From assembly GCA_965230565.1 (NCBI GenBank), contig CBDDLH010000012.1, positions 372,001-436,000 of the forward strand: a stretch of 64,000 nt of DNA. The letters run 5' to 3'. Position 1 is the stretch's first letter. Each line of letters opens with the position of its first letter. The position numbers were made by a program, and so were the translations under genes. Of this stretch, positions 35,078-44,502 are shown one piece after another. The stretch is from BCD1 sp965230565. Its GTDB lineage: Bacteria > Bacteroidota > Bacteroidia > Chitinophagales > Saprospiraceae. The notes under the pieces are model-generated. The model did no database searches, was not told the DNA's origin, and worked only from the letters and a program-made list of their open reading frames with translations.

Positions 35078-36916
35078 TTAATCCCCAAAAGCCTGGAGCT
35101 TGACCAGTTTTGCATATTCACCCTCTTGTTTCAACAGGGAATCATGCGTTCCTCTTTCCACGATGTTACCTTCACTCATGACGATGATCTCATCCGCGTG
35201 CTGGATGGTCGAAAGGCGGTGGGCAATGACGATGGAAGTCCTGTTTTTCATCAGTTCCAGAAAAGCTTCCTGTACCAGACGTTCAGATTCTGAATCCAGT
35301 GCGGAGGTCGCTTCATCGAGGATAAGGATGTCGGGGTTTTTGAGAATAGCTCTGGCAATGGTAATTCTCTGCCGCTGGCCGCCACTCAGTTTATTTCCCC
35401 TGTCACCGATGTTGGTTTGATATCCGTTTTCCGTTTGCAGGATAAAATCATGGGCGTGTGCGATCTTTGCCGCACGGATCACCTCCTCTTCTGTAACGCC
35501 CTCTTTCCCAAATACGATGTTGTTGTAAATAGTATCATTAAACAAAATCGCCTCCTGGGAAACGATGCCCATTAAGGCCCGAAGAGATTTCAACTGGTAT
35601 CGCTTGATATCAGTGCCATCGATTGAGATTTCCCCCTTTTCAACATCATAAAACCTGGGGAGGAGATCTACGAGCGTTGATTTTCCTGATCCTGAAGCTC
35701 CAACAAGCGCTATGACTTTTCCTTTTGGTATCCTGATATTGATATTCCTCACCACATGACCGTCTCTGTCATTATAAGCAAAGCTCACGTTTTTGTATTC
35801 AACAGCATTTTTAAAATCATCGATATGAATCGCGTCCTGGGTATCCTTGATTGCTTCTTCGGCAAAGATAATTTCCTCAACCCGGTGAAGGGCTGCAATT
35901 CCTTTCTGAATGTTATAATAAGCTTTGGAAAATGCTTTAGCCGGATTGATCACATTAAAAAATGCCAGAAAAAATGCCAGAAACGTGGTGGCGTCCAGTG
36001 AGCCGTCAAAAACCAATTGGGAACCGTACCAAAGCAAAACAGCTGCGGTACATATGCCGAGAAATTCAGAAAGTGGTGAAGCCAGATCCCTGCGCCACAA
36101 CAGACGGGTTAGTATGCTCCGGTATTCATTATTTTCCTTGCCGAATTTATCGGTTTGGTAATTTTCAGCATTGAAGCCTTTGATGATTCGCAATCCGGAA
36201 AGTGCTTCTTCTGTCATAGAAACCAACACGCCCAATTTGGTTTGAACGATGGTGGAAGTTTTTTTGAGTGACTTTCCGATGCCTCCTATCACCACTCCGG
36301 TAAACAGGATCAAAATGAAAACGAAAATGGTCAGTTTGGCACTTACGTAAAACATGAATGCGAGAGAACCCAAAATGATCAGTGGTTCCCTGAAAACCAC
36401 CACTAGTACGTTGAGTATGCTCGATTCAATTTCCTGAACATCCGAGGACATTCTTGACATCATATCCCCTTTGCGCTCTTCCGAGAAAAAGGAAAGGGGA
36501 AGGTTCAGGATTTTATCGAAAATCTGGCCCCTAAGGTCACGGGTAATTCCGTTACGAACAGGGGCCATGAAGACCATGGAGAGGTAGAGGAAAATATTTT
36601 TCAGGAAAAAGACCAAAACGATAATCAGGCAGGCATAAAACAACGCTTTATCCCTGCTTTCCAGGATCAATTGACTGAATTCGTACTTGAAGTAGGGTAA
36701 AAGAGCATCCAGCCCTGTACCTAGATCCGGTTTTTCCGTTACGAGCTCTTCTTTTCCGAGCAGGATATTGAAAAAGGGAATAATAACGGGAGCACTCAAA
36801 GCAGTGAAGACTGCAGTGAGAATATTACTGATAATATTAAGTCCGACATTGAGCTTGTACCTTCGGAGGTTTCCGATCAGTCGCCAAAAACTGTTACTCA
36901 CTTTCTTTAAATTCAA
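35078..36916 (-). CDS. ABC transporter, MsbA-like lipid/multidrug flippase
   Basis: A 612-residue ABC exporter half-transporter with a six-helix membrane domain (about 20-330) fused to a nucleotide-binding domain (about 365-605). ATPase motifs: Walker A GASGSGKST, Q-loop VSQEAILF, signature LSGGQRQ, Walker B ILILDEATSALD and H-switch IAHRLST. It resembles MsbA-type lipid A flippases, though multidrug export is also possible. The TTG start at 36916 overlaps accC by 23 nt; a GTG at 36901 is an alternative that overlaps by 8 nt. It is the last gene of the efp-accB-accC operon, so its expression is tied to fatty-acid synthesis, which fits a lipid-export role. Confidence 0.9.
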   Translation of the reverse strand: MNLKKVSNSFWRLIGNLRRYKLNVGLNIISNILTAVFTALSAPVIIPFFNILLGKEELVTEKPDLGTGLDALLPYFKYEFSQLILESRDKALFYACLIIVLVFFLKNIFLYLSMVFMAPVRNGITRDLRGQIFDKILNLPLSFFSEERKGDMMSRMSSDVQEIESSILNVLVVVFREPLIILGSLAFMFYVSAKLTIFVFILILFTGVVIGGIGKSLKKTSTIVQTKLGVLVSMTEEALSGLRIIKGFNAENYQTDKFGKENNEYRSILTRLLWRRDLASPLSEFLGICTAAVLLWYGSQLVFDGSLDATTFLAFFLAFFNVINPAKAFSKAYYNIQKGIAALHRVEEIIFAEEAIKDTQDAIHIDDFKNAVEYKNVSFAYNDRDGHVVRNINIRIPKGKVIALVGASGSGKSTLVDLLPRFYDVEKGEISIDGTDIKRYQLKSLRALMGIVSQEAILFNDTIYNNIVFGKEGVTEEEVIRAAKIAHAHDFILQTENGYQTNIGDRGNKLSGGQRQRITIARAILKNPDILILDEATSALDSESERLVQEAFLELMKNRTSIVIAHRLSTIQHADEIIVMSEGNIVERGTHDSLLKQEGEYAKLVKLQAFGD

Positions 36917-38240
36917 AATCGTTCAGGAAGCTGGTATCAAATTTCCCGCTTCTGAAACGTTCGTCTTTCATAATTTGTTTGTGAAGTGGTACAGTCGTTT
37001 TGACGCCTTCGATGATGAATTCTTCGAGGGCTCTTTCCATTTTTTTAATACATTCCTCTCTCGTCTGAGCCCGGCAGATGAGCTTAGCTATCATCGAGTC
37101 GTAATAAGGAGAAATCGTATAACCGGTATAAACATGTGTGTCCACACGAACACCATGCCCTTTAGAGCTGTGGAAGGAAGTAATATTCCCCGGATGAGGG
37201 CGGAAATCATTATAAGGATCCTCCGCATTGATCCGGCATTCCATCGCATGTCCGTGAGGCAGGTATACTTCACCGGTAATGGGTTCGCCCGCGGCGATTT
37301 TTATTTGTTCTTTAACGAGATCATGGTCAATGACTTCCTCCGTTACGGGGTGTTCTACCTGGATACGGGTATTCATTTCCATGAAATAAAAGTCTTTATT
37401 CTTATCCACGAGGAATTCCACGGTACCGAGACCTTCATATTTGATGGCTTCTCCGGCTTTTACAGCGGCAACTCCCATTCTTTCGCGAAGGTCAGGATCC
37501 ATAAAAGGAGAAGGGCTTTCTTCGATCAGCTTTTGGTGTCTCCTTTGGATGGAACAATCTCTTTCTGAAAGGTGGATCACTTTGCCGTACTGATCTCCGG
37601 CGATCTGGAATTCAATATGGTGAGGTTCTTCTACGAATTTTTCGCAATATACTCCGTCGTTACCAAAAGAAGCTTTTGCTTCTGTCTGGCACATATCAAA
37701 GTTCTTTTCAAATTCCTCTTCTTCCCATACGATCCGCATACCTTTTCCTCCACCACCGGCTGTTGCTTTCAGGATGACCGGATAACCGATCTTTTTGGCA
37801 ACTTCCAGCCCGTGTTTGGCATCTTTAAGCAAGCCATCGGAACCTGGCACAACAGGAACACCTGCTTTGATCATGGTTTCTTTGGCAGTAACTTTATCCC
37901 CCATTTTTCGCATTTGTTCGGGCGTAGGGCCAATGAACTTAATGCCGTATTCCTTACAAACTTCAGCAAAGTCTGCGTTTTCAGCAAGGAATCCGTAACC
38001 GGGGTGTATGGCATCGGCATTGGTGATTTCCACTGCTGCCATAATTCTTGGAATATGAAGGTAAGAGTCCGTAGAGGAGGCCGGGCCAATGCAAACAGCT
38101 TCATCGGCAAAACGTACGTGAAGGCTGTCTCTGTCAGCGCTGGAGTAAACGGCAACTGTTTTGATGCCCATTTCTCTACACGTTCGAATCACGCGCAATG
38201 CTACCTCTCCTCTGTTGGCTATGAGTATTTTTTTAAACAT
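36894..38240 (-). CDS. accC: acetyl-CoA carboxylase, biotin carboxylase subunit
   Basis: Biotin carboxylase charges biotin on AccB with bicarbonate using ATP, the first half-reaction of malonyl-CoA synthesis for fatty acids. The 448-residue protein has all three family domains: N-terminal Rossmann (FKKILIANRGEVALRVIRTC), ATP-grasp (KATAGGGGKGMRIV, CSIQRRHQKLIEE, FLVDKNKDFYFMEMNTRIQV) and the C-terminal cap (GHAMECRINAEDP). Length is normal. It follows accB by 114 nt and overlaps the ABC exporter downstream. The ATG start is unambiguous. Confidence 0.97.
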   Translation of the reverse strand: MFKKILIANRGEVALRVIRTCREMGIKTVAVYSSADRDSLHVRFADEAVCIGPASSTDSYLHIPRIMAAVEITNADAIHPGYGFLAENADFAEVCKEYGIKFIGPTPEQMRKMGDKVTAKETMIKAGVPVVPGSDGLLKDAKHGLEVAKKIGYPVILKATAGGGGKGMRIVWEEEEFEKNFDMCQTEAKASFGNDGVYCEKFVEEPHHIEFQIAGDQYGKVIHLSERDCSIQRRHQKLIEESPSPFMDPDLRERMGVAAVKAGEAIKYEGLGTVEFLVDKNKDFYFMEMNTRIQVEHPVTEEVIDHDLVKEQIKIAAGEPITGEVYLPHGHAMECRINAEDPYNDFRPHPGNITSFHSSKGHGVRVDTHVYTGYTISPYYDSMIAKLICRAQTREECIKKMERALEEFIIEGVKTTVPLHKQIMKDERFRSGKFDTSFLNDFEFKESE

Positions 38241-38354
38241 GCTCCTAGTCGGTTTAATTTTTAAAGATCAAAGCACAAAGTACTGAGCGGCCGGTTTTTA
38301 TTAAAAATATTGGTTAGTAGTTATAAACCGGCCTGCAAACTTTGGTCTTTAGTT

Positions 38355-38870
38355 TTAACTCGGATCAACGAGGAAAAGCACCTGATCGTATTCAACAGGC
38401 TGAGCGTCTTCCACCATGACCTTAACGATCTTGCCGGAGACTTCAGATTCAATTTCGTTGAACAGTTTCATCGCTTCAATAATACATACCGGGCTTCCTT
38501 TTTCAATTGTGTCACCCACTTTAACATAAGGAGGTTTATCAGGAGAGGAAGAGCGGTAGAAAGTTCCTACCATTGGGGATTTTATTTCCAGGTAGTTACC
38601 TGCGCCTTCATCAGATGCTTCAGGTGCAGGGGCGCTTGCTGCTTTCTCAGCTGGAGCGCTGGCCGGAGCTGCCGCAGGTGGTGCTGCAACGGGAGCTGCA
38701 GGAGCTGCGGGTATGATGGCCTGAGGAGAAATAATTTGTGATTTAGCGTTCTGTTTGTTGTAATGTTTAGTCCGAACAGATAATTCGAACTCGCCATCTT
38801 TCAATTTGAATTCTGAAAGATTTGATTTGCTCAATTGCTTGATGAGCTCTTGAATCTCTTTAAAAGTCAT
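38355..38870 (-). CDS. accB: acetyl-CoA carboxylase, biotin carboxyl carrier protein
   Basis: BCCP, the carrier subunit of acetyl-CoA carboxylase. A short N-terminal region (about 1-40) is followed by an Ala/Pro-rich mobile linker (about 50-92) and a biotinyl domain (about 94-171). The biotin attachment motif is EAMKLFNEIESEVSG with the target lysine at 135; the domain opens with IKSPMVGTFYRSSSP. The linker is unusually alanine-rich, as expected for a swinging arm. It lies 5 nt after efp and 114 nt before accC on the minus strand, in a normal Bacteroidota efp-accBC layout. Confidence 0.97.
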   Translation of the reverse strand: MTFKEIQELIKQLSKSNLSEFKLKDGEFELSVRTKHYNKQNAKSQIISPQAIIPAAPAAPVAAPPAAAPASAPAEKAASAPAPEASDEGAGNYLEIKSPMVGTFYRSSSPDKPPYVKVGDTIEKGSPVCIIEAMKLFNEIESEVSGKIVKVMVEDAQPVEYDQVLFLVDPS

Positions 38871-38875
38871 GTTTA

Positions 38876-39442
38876 TTACTTTTTAACTCGTTCCACGTAA
38901 GATCCTGTAGCTGTGTCGACCTTTACCCAGTCTCCTACATTTATAAACAAAGGTACACGAATTTCAGCACCTGTTTCAACAGTTGCCTTTTTTTGTGCAT
39001 TTGTCGCTGTATTTCCCTTGGCACCTGGTTCCGTATAGGTGATTTCAAGCTCTACATACTGCGGCATCTCAAGCGTCAACGGAAGTTCATTCTCAGCGTG
39101 AAAAAGGATATCAACCATCATACCTTCCTTAATGAGAGCGGCATTAGGTATCATTTCTTCCTGCAAAGAGACCTGTTCATAAGTTTCATTATTCATGAAA
39201 TTATACCCCATGTCATCATTGTATAAGAACTGATATTTGCGTCTTTCTACCCTGATTTCATTGATCTTATGACCGGCAGGAAAAGTATTGTCAATAACCC
39301 GGCCCGTTGTAAGACTTTTGAGCTTTGTGCGAACAAAAGCTGCTCCCTTTCCAGGCTTTACATGCTGGAAGGATACAATGGTATAGGTATCATTGTTGAA
39401 ATCTATACACAATCCGTTTCGGATATCTGAAGTACTAGCCAT
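38876..39442 (-). CDS. efp: translation elongation factor P
   Basis: EF-P relieves ribosome stalling at polyproline. The 188-residue protein has the KOW-like N-terminal domain and two OB domains. The tip loop that is modified in other bacteria is KPGKGAAFVRTKL with Lys 32 at its apex; Lys fits a lysyl-, hydroxyl- or unmodified form rather than the rhamnosylated Arg type. The C-terminus IRVPLFINVGDWVKVDTATGSY is canonical. It has its own promoter box (39470-39477) and heads the operon with accB, accC and the ABC exporter. Confidence 0.97.
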   Translation of the reverse strand: MASTSDIRNGLCIDFNNDTYTIVSFQHVKPGKGAAFVRTKLKSLTTGRVIDNTFPAGHKINEIRVERRKYQFLYNDDMGYNFMNNETYEQVSLQEEMIPNAALIKEGMMVDILFHAENELPLTLEMPQYVELEITYTEPGAKGNTATNAQKKATVETGAEIRVPLFINVGDWVKVDTATGSYVERVKK

Positions 39443-39469
39443 TTTTTATCAATTTTTAATAAAGCGGTG

Positions 39470-39477
39470 CAAAGATA
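39470..39477 (-). promoter_or_regulatory. -7 promoter box for the efp-accBC operon
   Basis: Minus-strand TATCTTTG matches TAnnTTTG and lies 28 nt before the efp ATG, just past the fabH stop. It predicts a short leader and an operon start separate from fabH. Confidence 0.55.
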
Positions 39478-39483
39478 CAAAAA

Positions 39484-40467
39484 TTAAATTGCCCACTTAA
39501 GGTAAACCGCTCCCCAGGTAAAGCCTCCGCCGAAGGCCGTAAGGATGATATCATCACCCTTGTTTAACTGGTCTTCGTAATCCCAAAGGCACAATGGCAG
39601 CGTTCCTGCTGTTGTATTTCCGAATTTATGGATATTGACCATTACTTTCTCCATGGGGAAATCAGCCATTCTGGAAACTGTCTCAATAATCCGGCGATTG
39701 GCCTGGTGAGGCACCAGCCAATTAACATCATCTATGGACAAATTGTTTCTCTTCATTATTCGGGTCACTACATCAGACATGCCTTTTACAGCAGCTTTAA
39801 AGACGGGACCTCCTTCCTGCTGAACAAAATGCTCTCTTGCAAGCACCGTTTCTGCATTGGCAGGATAGCGGGACCCTCCGGCTTTTTGTTTGAGGTATTT
39901 TTCTCCGACACCGTCACTGTGCAGGATAGCATCGCGGACGACGTTTTCCCCTTCACTTGATTCCAGCATTACTGCCCCGGCACCATCGCCGAAAATCACA
40001 CAGGTAGTACGATCGGTATAGTCGATGATAGAAGACATTTTGTCAGCACCGATGATGATCACTTTTTTATATCTTCCGGCAGAAATGAAACTTGCGCCCG
40101 TTTCGAGAGCGAATAAAAACCCTGAACAGGCTGCACTCAAATCAAAGGTAAATGCATTTTTCATGTCCAGTTTGTGAGCAATAATATTGGCGGTATCCGG
40201 AAAGATCATATCCGGAGTTACTGTAGCACAAATGACAAGGTCAACTTCTTCAGGGGAGGTGTTGGTTTTCTCTAAAAGTCCTTTAGCGGCCTCAATACCC
40301 ATCACCGATACACCTTTGCCTTCCCCTTTGAGGATTCTTCTTTCTTTAATCCCTGTGCGAGTGGTGATCCACTCGTCACTTGTCTCAACCATAGTTTCAA
40401 GTTCCTGGTTGGTCAGCACGTAATCTGGAACGTAACCATGAACTCCTGTAATAGCTGCTCGGATCAT
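39484..40467 (-). CDS. fabH: beta-ketoacyl-ACP synthase III
   Basis: FabH condenses acetyl-CoA with malonyl-ACP to start fatty-acid synthesis. The 327-residue thiolase-fold protein has the catalytic triad in its usual places: Cys in LSAACSGFLFALE (about 114), His in WLVPHQANRRI and Asn in IHKFGNTTAGTLPL. The ATG at 40467 is used; a TTG two codons upstream is less likely. It lies upstream of efp on the same strand with a separate efp promoter between them, and clusters with the acetyl-CoA carboxylase genes, as in many bacteria. Confidence 0.96.
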   Translation of the reverse strand: MIRAAITGVHGYVPDYVLTNQELETMVETSDEWITTRTGIKERRILKGEGKGVSVMGIEAAKGLLEKTNTSPEEVDLVICATVTPDMIFPDTANIIAHKLDMKNAFTFDLSAACSGFLFALETGASFISAGRYKKVIIIGADKMSSIIDYTDRTTCVIFGDGAGAVMLESSEGENVVRDAILHSDGVGEKYLKQKAGGSRYPANAETVLAREHFVQQEGGPVFKAAVKGMSDVVTRIMKRNNLSIDDVNWLVPHQANRRIIETVSRMADFPMEKVMVNIHKFGNTTAGTLPLCLWDYEDQLNKGDDIILTAFGGGFTWGAVYLKWAI

Positions 40468-40586
40468 TGTCAATGGTTTATCTTATAAAATCGCGCGCAA
40501 GGTATGAAAAAACTTTCTTGAATCATTAAAATTCGTATTTGTCTTGGAGAATTTGAAATTTATCTTTACAGTTTTATATCTTTTCG

Positions 40587-40594
40587 TAGCTTTG
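40587..40594 (+). promoter_or_regulatory. -7 promoter box for uppS
   Basis: TAGCTTTG matches TAnnTTTG and lies 33 nt before the uppS ATG, in the short divergent region between fabH and uppS. Confidence 0.55.
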
Positions 40595-40626
40595 TACGAT
40601 TTTTTGAGGGCGGCATATTAATTAAG

Positions 40627-41370
40627 ATGGATTTACGATCTCAGATAGACATTGAACGACTTCCTCAGCATATTGCCATAATTATGGATGGAAATGGCCG
40701 ATGGGCCAAGGAACATAATATGCCAAGGGTGTTTGGACACCGAAATGGTGTTAAAGCAGTTCGGGAAGCCACCGAGGCTGCTGCTGAGATCGGTATCAAG
40801 TATCTTACCTTGTACGCTTTTTCCACTGAAAACTGGAAACGGCCAAAATATGAGGTAGGAGCATTGATGAAATTATTGGTGGATACCCTCGATAAAGAGG
40901 TTGAAACCCTGAATAAGAACAATATAAGATTGAAGGCCATCGGAGATCTGGAAAGATTGCCCGCCAGGACCTTAAAAGCCCTTAAAGAAGGGATTGAATC
41001 CACAAAGAATAATGACAGGATGACACTTGTGCTTGCGCTGAATTACAGTGCAAAATGGGAGATTGTTGAGGCAACCAAAGCAATTGCTCAAAAAGTGAAA
41101 TCAGGTTCCATTGAGCCGGAAGATATTAATCAGCAATTATTTTCCAATTCGTTGAGTACAAGTGGTATCCCTGATCCGGAATTGCTTATCCGAACCAGTG
41201 GAGAAAACCGGCTCAGCAATTTTTTACTATGGCAAATGGCTTATGCCGAATTGTGTTTCATGTCCGTTTACTGGCCCGATTTTGATAAAAATAAGCTTTA
41301 CGAAGCCATTTTAGAATTCCAAAGCAGGGAACGCCGTTTTGGTAAAACCAGTGAACAGTTGAAGTCATAA
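40627..41370 (+). CDS. uppS: isoprenyl transferase (undecaprenyl diphosphate synthase)
   Basis: UppS builds the C55 undecaprenyl diphosphate carrier for peptidoglycan and surface polysaccharides from isopentenyl diphosphate. The 247-residue cytoplasmic enzyme has the P-loop-like motif IIMDGNGRWAKE with catalytic Asp 21, the FSTENW segment, NYSAKWEIVEA and the C-terminal RTSGENRLSNFLLWQMAYAE. It sits upstream of bamA, an arrangement found in many Bacteroidota and Proteobacteria. The predicted promoter gives a short leader. Confidence 0.96.
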   Translation: MDLRSQIDIERLPQHIAIIMDGNGRWAKEHNMPRVFGHRNGVKAVREATEAAAEIGIKYLTLYAFSTENWKRPKYEVGALMKLLVDTLDKEVETLNKNNIRLKAIGDLERLPARTLKALKEGIESTKNNDRMTLVLALNYSAKWEIVEATKAIAQKVKSGSIEPEDINQQLFSNSLSTSGIPDPELLIRTSGENRLSNFLLWQMAYAELCFMSVYWPDFDKNKLYEAILEFQSRERRFGKTSEQLKS

Positions 41371-41627
41371 CGCTAGTTGGCAGTTAGAAGTACCAATCGG
41401 CAGTCGGGTTGAGAGAAAAGCGTTTGGGGGTGAACGGTTTTATGTCCAAAATCGTCAATCTCATTCAATCTCTATCAATCGCTGGCTCCTGCTAAAAACG
41501 GATACTTAAATTAACGGATACAACCTAAACAAGAAATTAAGCCTCTTTTTGGTGAATAAAACTTATGCAATGTTTTGTGCCTCCTTTTGGAGAGGAAGAA
41601 CATTTGTTTAAAAGATCAGAGAAATTT

Positions 41628-44156
41628 ATGAGAAGAGTATTTTTGGCACTCCTTTTTGTCGCTTCTTTTACCGGGCTTTTTGCCCAGACAACTGAGGACT
41701 TGCCGGTATATGAATATGGTACCCCGGAAGAGTATGAAATTGGAGGGATCAAAGTATCAGGAGCGGAATACAGTGATGATAATGCTATCATCGGTGTTTC
41801 GGGATTAAAAGTAGGAGACAAAATCCGTGTACCTGGTCCGGATATTCCCCAGGCGATTAAAAAATTATGGAGACTGCGCCTTTTTACGGATGTACAGCTC
41901 CTAAAGGAAAAAACCATCGGTGATGTTATATTCCTGGAAATTGTCGTTCAGGAACGCCCTCGTTTATCCAAACATTCCTTCAAAGGGGCTAAAAAATCAA
42001 AACATGACGACCTGAATGAGGAAGTCAATAAATTTATCCTCAAAGGTGGAATCGTTACCGAGAATGTCAAGGCTAATGCCGCTGAGGCTATTGAAAAATA
42101 TTACATTGATAAGGGATACCTCGATGTAAATGTGACTGTAGATGAATTTCCCGATACCGCAAGGATCAACGCTGTAGGGTTGATCTTTAATGTAGACAGA
42201 GGAGAGCGTGTGAAAATTGCAGATATTGTTTTCTCCGGGAATAGGAATTTGTCTTCCCGTAAGGTGCGTAAGCAAATGGAGAACACCAAACGCAAAAAAC
42301 GCATCTTTGCTTCCTCTAAATTTATCAAACAAGATTACCAGGCGGACAAAAAAAGCATAATTGCCCATTACAATACCATTGGGTATCGTGATGCGAGAAT
42401 TTTGGGAGATACCATGTGGCGTAATGAAAAGGGACAGGTCGTTCTGCAAATCGACCTGGAAGAAGGAAATCAATATCACTTCCGTAACATCACCTGGAAA
42501 GGGAATTCCATTCATGAAGAGGAAAGGCTCGAACAGATTCTCGGGATTAATGCCGGAGACATCTATAACCAGGAATTGCTCAATACCCGTCTGAGTTTTA
42601 GTCAGGATGGTCGCGATGTGAGCACCTTGTATATGGATGATGGTTATTTGTTCTTCCAGGTAGATCCTGTCGAGGTGGCCATTGAAGGTGATTCCATCGA
42701 TCTTGAGATCAGAATTTATGAGGGGCCGCAGGCAACCATCGATAAGGTTGTTATTGCAGGAAATGACAGAACTCACGAACATGTAATCCGTAGGGAGCTG
42801 AGAACACTGCCGGGACAAAAGTTCAGTCGGTCAGATATCATCCGCTCACAGCGTATGATCATGAATCTGGGATACTTCAACCCGGAAAATCTTGGCATCA
42901 ATACACCGGTTAATCCACAACGAGGAACGGTAGATATAGAATACAACCTGGAAGAAAGACCTTCTGATCAGTTAGAGCTATCAGCTGGTTGGGGTGGATT
43001 CCAGGGAGTTATCGGAACACTTGGGGTGTCTTTTAATAACTTCGCTCTACGTAATTTATTTAAGAAAAATGCCTGGAGACCGGTACCGATGGGTGACGGA
43101 CAGCGACTTTCTTTGAGGGCTCAGTCCAATGGTCGTTTTTACCAGTCTTACAATATTTCCTTTACGGAACCTTGGCTGGGGGGTAAAAAACCAAACTCGT
43201 TGACAGTTGGTGGATATTACAACCGCATTACCAGAGGAACAAAAGGCTTGTCTACATACGGAAGTTTTGAGATCCTCAACGGAAGTATCAGTCTGGGTAC
43301 CCGTCTCAGCTGGCCGGATGACAACTTCGTGTCCAGTACGGCTATTAATATCCAGACGATCAAATTGAATAACTACTTTGGAGGATTTACCACTGATGAA
43401 GGTGAGTATGTTTCTGAAGGTAATTTCAATAACTTCAGCATTACCCAGACGATTGCAAGATCTACTGTCAACGATCCTATCTTCCCACGGGAAGGATCTA
43501 CTTTCTCGGTTTCCTTGCAGTTCACACCTCCATATTCGTTGTTTAGCGATAAGAATTATGGTGACCTTTCGGCTTCAGAACGATTCCGCTGGCTGGAATA
43601 CCACAAATGGAGAGTTAATGCAGACTGGTATGCACCGCTCGGTGAAAAATTTGTGATCAAGGCTTCTATGAAATTCGGATTCCTAGGTAAGTATAACTCA
43701 GCTCTGGGTACTTCTCCTTTCGAGAGATTCCAGATCGGTGGTGATGGTATCAATAATCAGCAGTTCCAGTTTACGGGTGTGGACATCATTGCCCTGAGGG
43801 GATACGAAGTAGAGGATCTGGAAAACAACCTGCTCAACGGACAGGAGGCTGCAACGCCTTTGTTTGATAAGTTTACTGTAGAGTTGCGTTACCCGATTTC
43901 ACTGAATCCGAGTTCTACGATTTACGTTCTGGCATTTGCCCAGGGAGGTAATGCCTGGAGAAGCATTCGTGACTTCAACCCGTTTGACGTTAAGCGTTCA
44001 GCCGGTATGGGATTACGTGTATTCCTGCCAATGTTCGGTCTGCTTGGATTTGATTACGGGTTTGGTTTTGATAAAGACCTCGACACGACCGGTGATACCA
44101 GTAAATTCCAGGCCGCCGGTAAGTTTAGTATCATCCTCGGTTTCGAGCCTGAATAA
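41628..44156 (+). CDS. bamA: outer membrane protein assembly factor BamA
   Basis: BamA folds and inserts outer-membrane beta-barrels. The protein (842 residues from ATG 41628) has a signal peptide (VFLALLFVASFTGLFAQ), five POTRA domains (about 30-430, e.g. KIADIVFSGNRNLSSRKVRK and TIDKVVIAGNDRTHEHVIRR) and a 16-strand Omp85 barrel (about 440-842) ending FSIILGFEPE. The barrel holds the family's VRGF-like loop as ALRGYE. ATG 41628 was chosen over 41565 because the signal peptide begins there. A strong terminator follows. It is longer than E. coli BamA, as usual in this phylum. Confidence 0.95.
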   Translation: MRRVFLALLFVASFTGLFAQTTEDLPVYEYGTPEEYEIGGIKVSGAEYSDDNAIIGVSGLKVGDKIRVPGPDIPQAIKKLWRLRLFTDVQLLKEKTIGDVIFLEIVVQERPRLSKHSFKGAKKSKHDDLNEEVNKFILKGGIVTENVKANAAEAIEKYYIDKGYLDVNVTVDEFPDTARINAVGLIFNVDRGERVKIADIVFSGNRNLSSRKVRKQMENTKRKKRIFASSKFIKQDYQADKKSIIAHYNTIGYRDARILGDTMWRNEKGQVVLQIDLEEGNQYHFRNITWKGNSIHEEERLEQILGINAGDIYNQELLNTRLSFSQDGRDVSTLYMDDGYLFFQVDPVEVAIEGDSIDLEIRIYEGPQATIDKVVIAGNDRTHEHVIRRELRTLPGQKFSRSDIIRSQRMIMNLGYFNPENLGINTPVNPQRGTVDIEYNLEERPSDQLELSAGWGGFQGVIGTLGVSFNNFALRNLFKKNAWRPVPMGDGQRLSLRAQSNGRFYQSYNISFTEPWLGGKKPNSLTVGGYYNRITRGTKGLSTYGSFEILNGSISLGTRLSWPDDNFVSSTAINIQTIKLNNYFGGFTTDEGEYVSEGNFNNFSITQTIARSTVNDPIFPREGSTFSVSLQFTPPYSLFSDKNYGDLSASERFRWLEYHKWRVNADWYAPLGEKFVIKASMKFGFLGKYNSALGTSPFERFQIGGDGINNQQFQFTGVDIIALRGYEVEDLENNLLNGQEAATPLFDKFTVELRYPISLNPSSTIYVLAFAQGGNAWRSIRDFNPFDVKRSAGMGLRVFLPMFGLLGFDYGFGFDKDLDTTGDTSKFQAAGKFSIILGFEPE

Positions 44157-44178
44157 GACCAGGAGAACCGAAAAAAAT

Positions 44179-44219
44179 AAAACCGCAGAATTTAAAATGT
44201 AAAAATTCTGCGGTTTTTT
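44179..44219 (+). terminator. terminator after bamA
   Basis: Perfect 15-bp stem AAAACCGCAGAATTT / AAATTCTGCGGTTTT with a 9-nt loop and a following T run. It lies 22 nt after the bamA stop. Confidence 0.9.
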
Positions 44220-44468
44220 TTGTTAATTCAGGTTTTATTGTTGCCTTGAGCAGTTTTCACACTGGATGCAAATATGGCAATTAACTCCCGGGACTCTTTT
44301 AAGATTGAATCATACTCAGCTTGATCTTTTCTGTACTTTAACTTAAGAATCTTTAAACAAAACCTCTATATATAAAAGCCATGAGAAACGGAAACGTGAC
44401 ATTTTTTGAGGGCTTTTTTTAAAACTTTTACATTTTACATTTTACATTGGATATTCTTCTGTTTCCTT

Positions 44469-44476
44469 TACCTTTG
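44469..44476 (+). promoter_or_regulatory. -7 promoter box for the polysaccharide flippase
   Basis: TACCTTTG matches TAnnTTTG, 34 nt before the flippase ATG at 44503. Confidence 0.5.
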
Positions 44477-44502
44477 ATCCCTGTTAAGGTCAAAGTGTAA
44501 AA

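Larger units (their letters stand above)
44157..44502. other. intergenic region between bamA and polysaccharide cluster
   Basis: This 346-base region holds the bamA terminator (44179-44219), AT-rich unremarkable sequence with a TTTACATTTTACATTTTACA triplicate (about 44426-44446), and the -7 box of the flippase gene. No gene is seen. Confidence 0.5.

Noticed and set aside
41997..42818. Long minus-strand open frame inside bamA
   Set aside because: Antisense shadow within conserved POTRA coding sequence.
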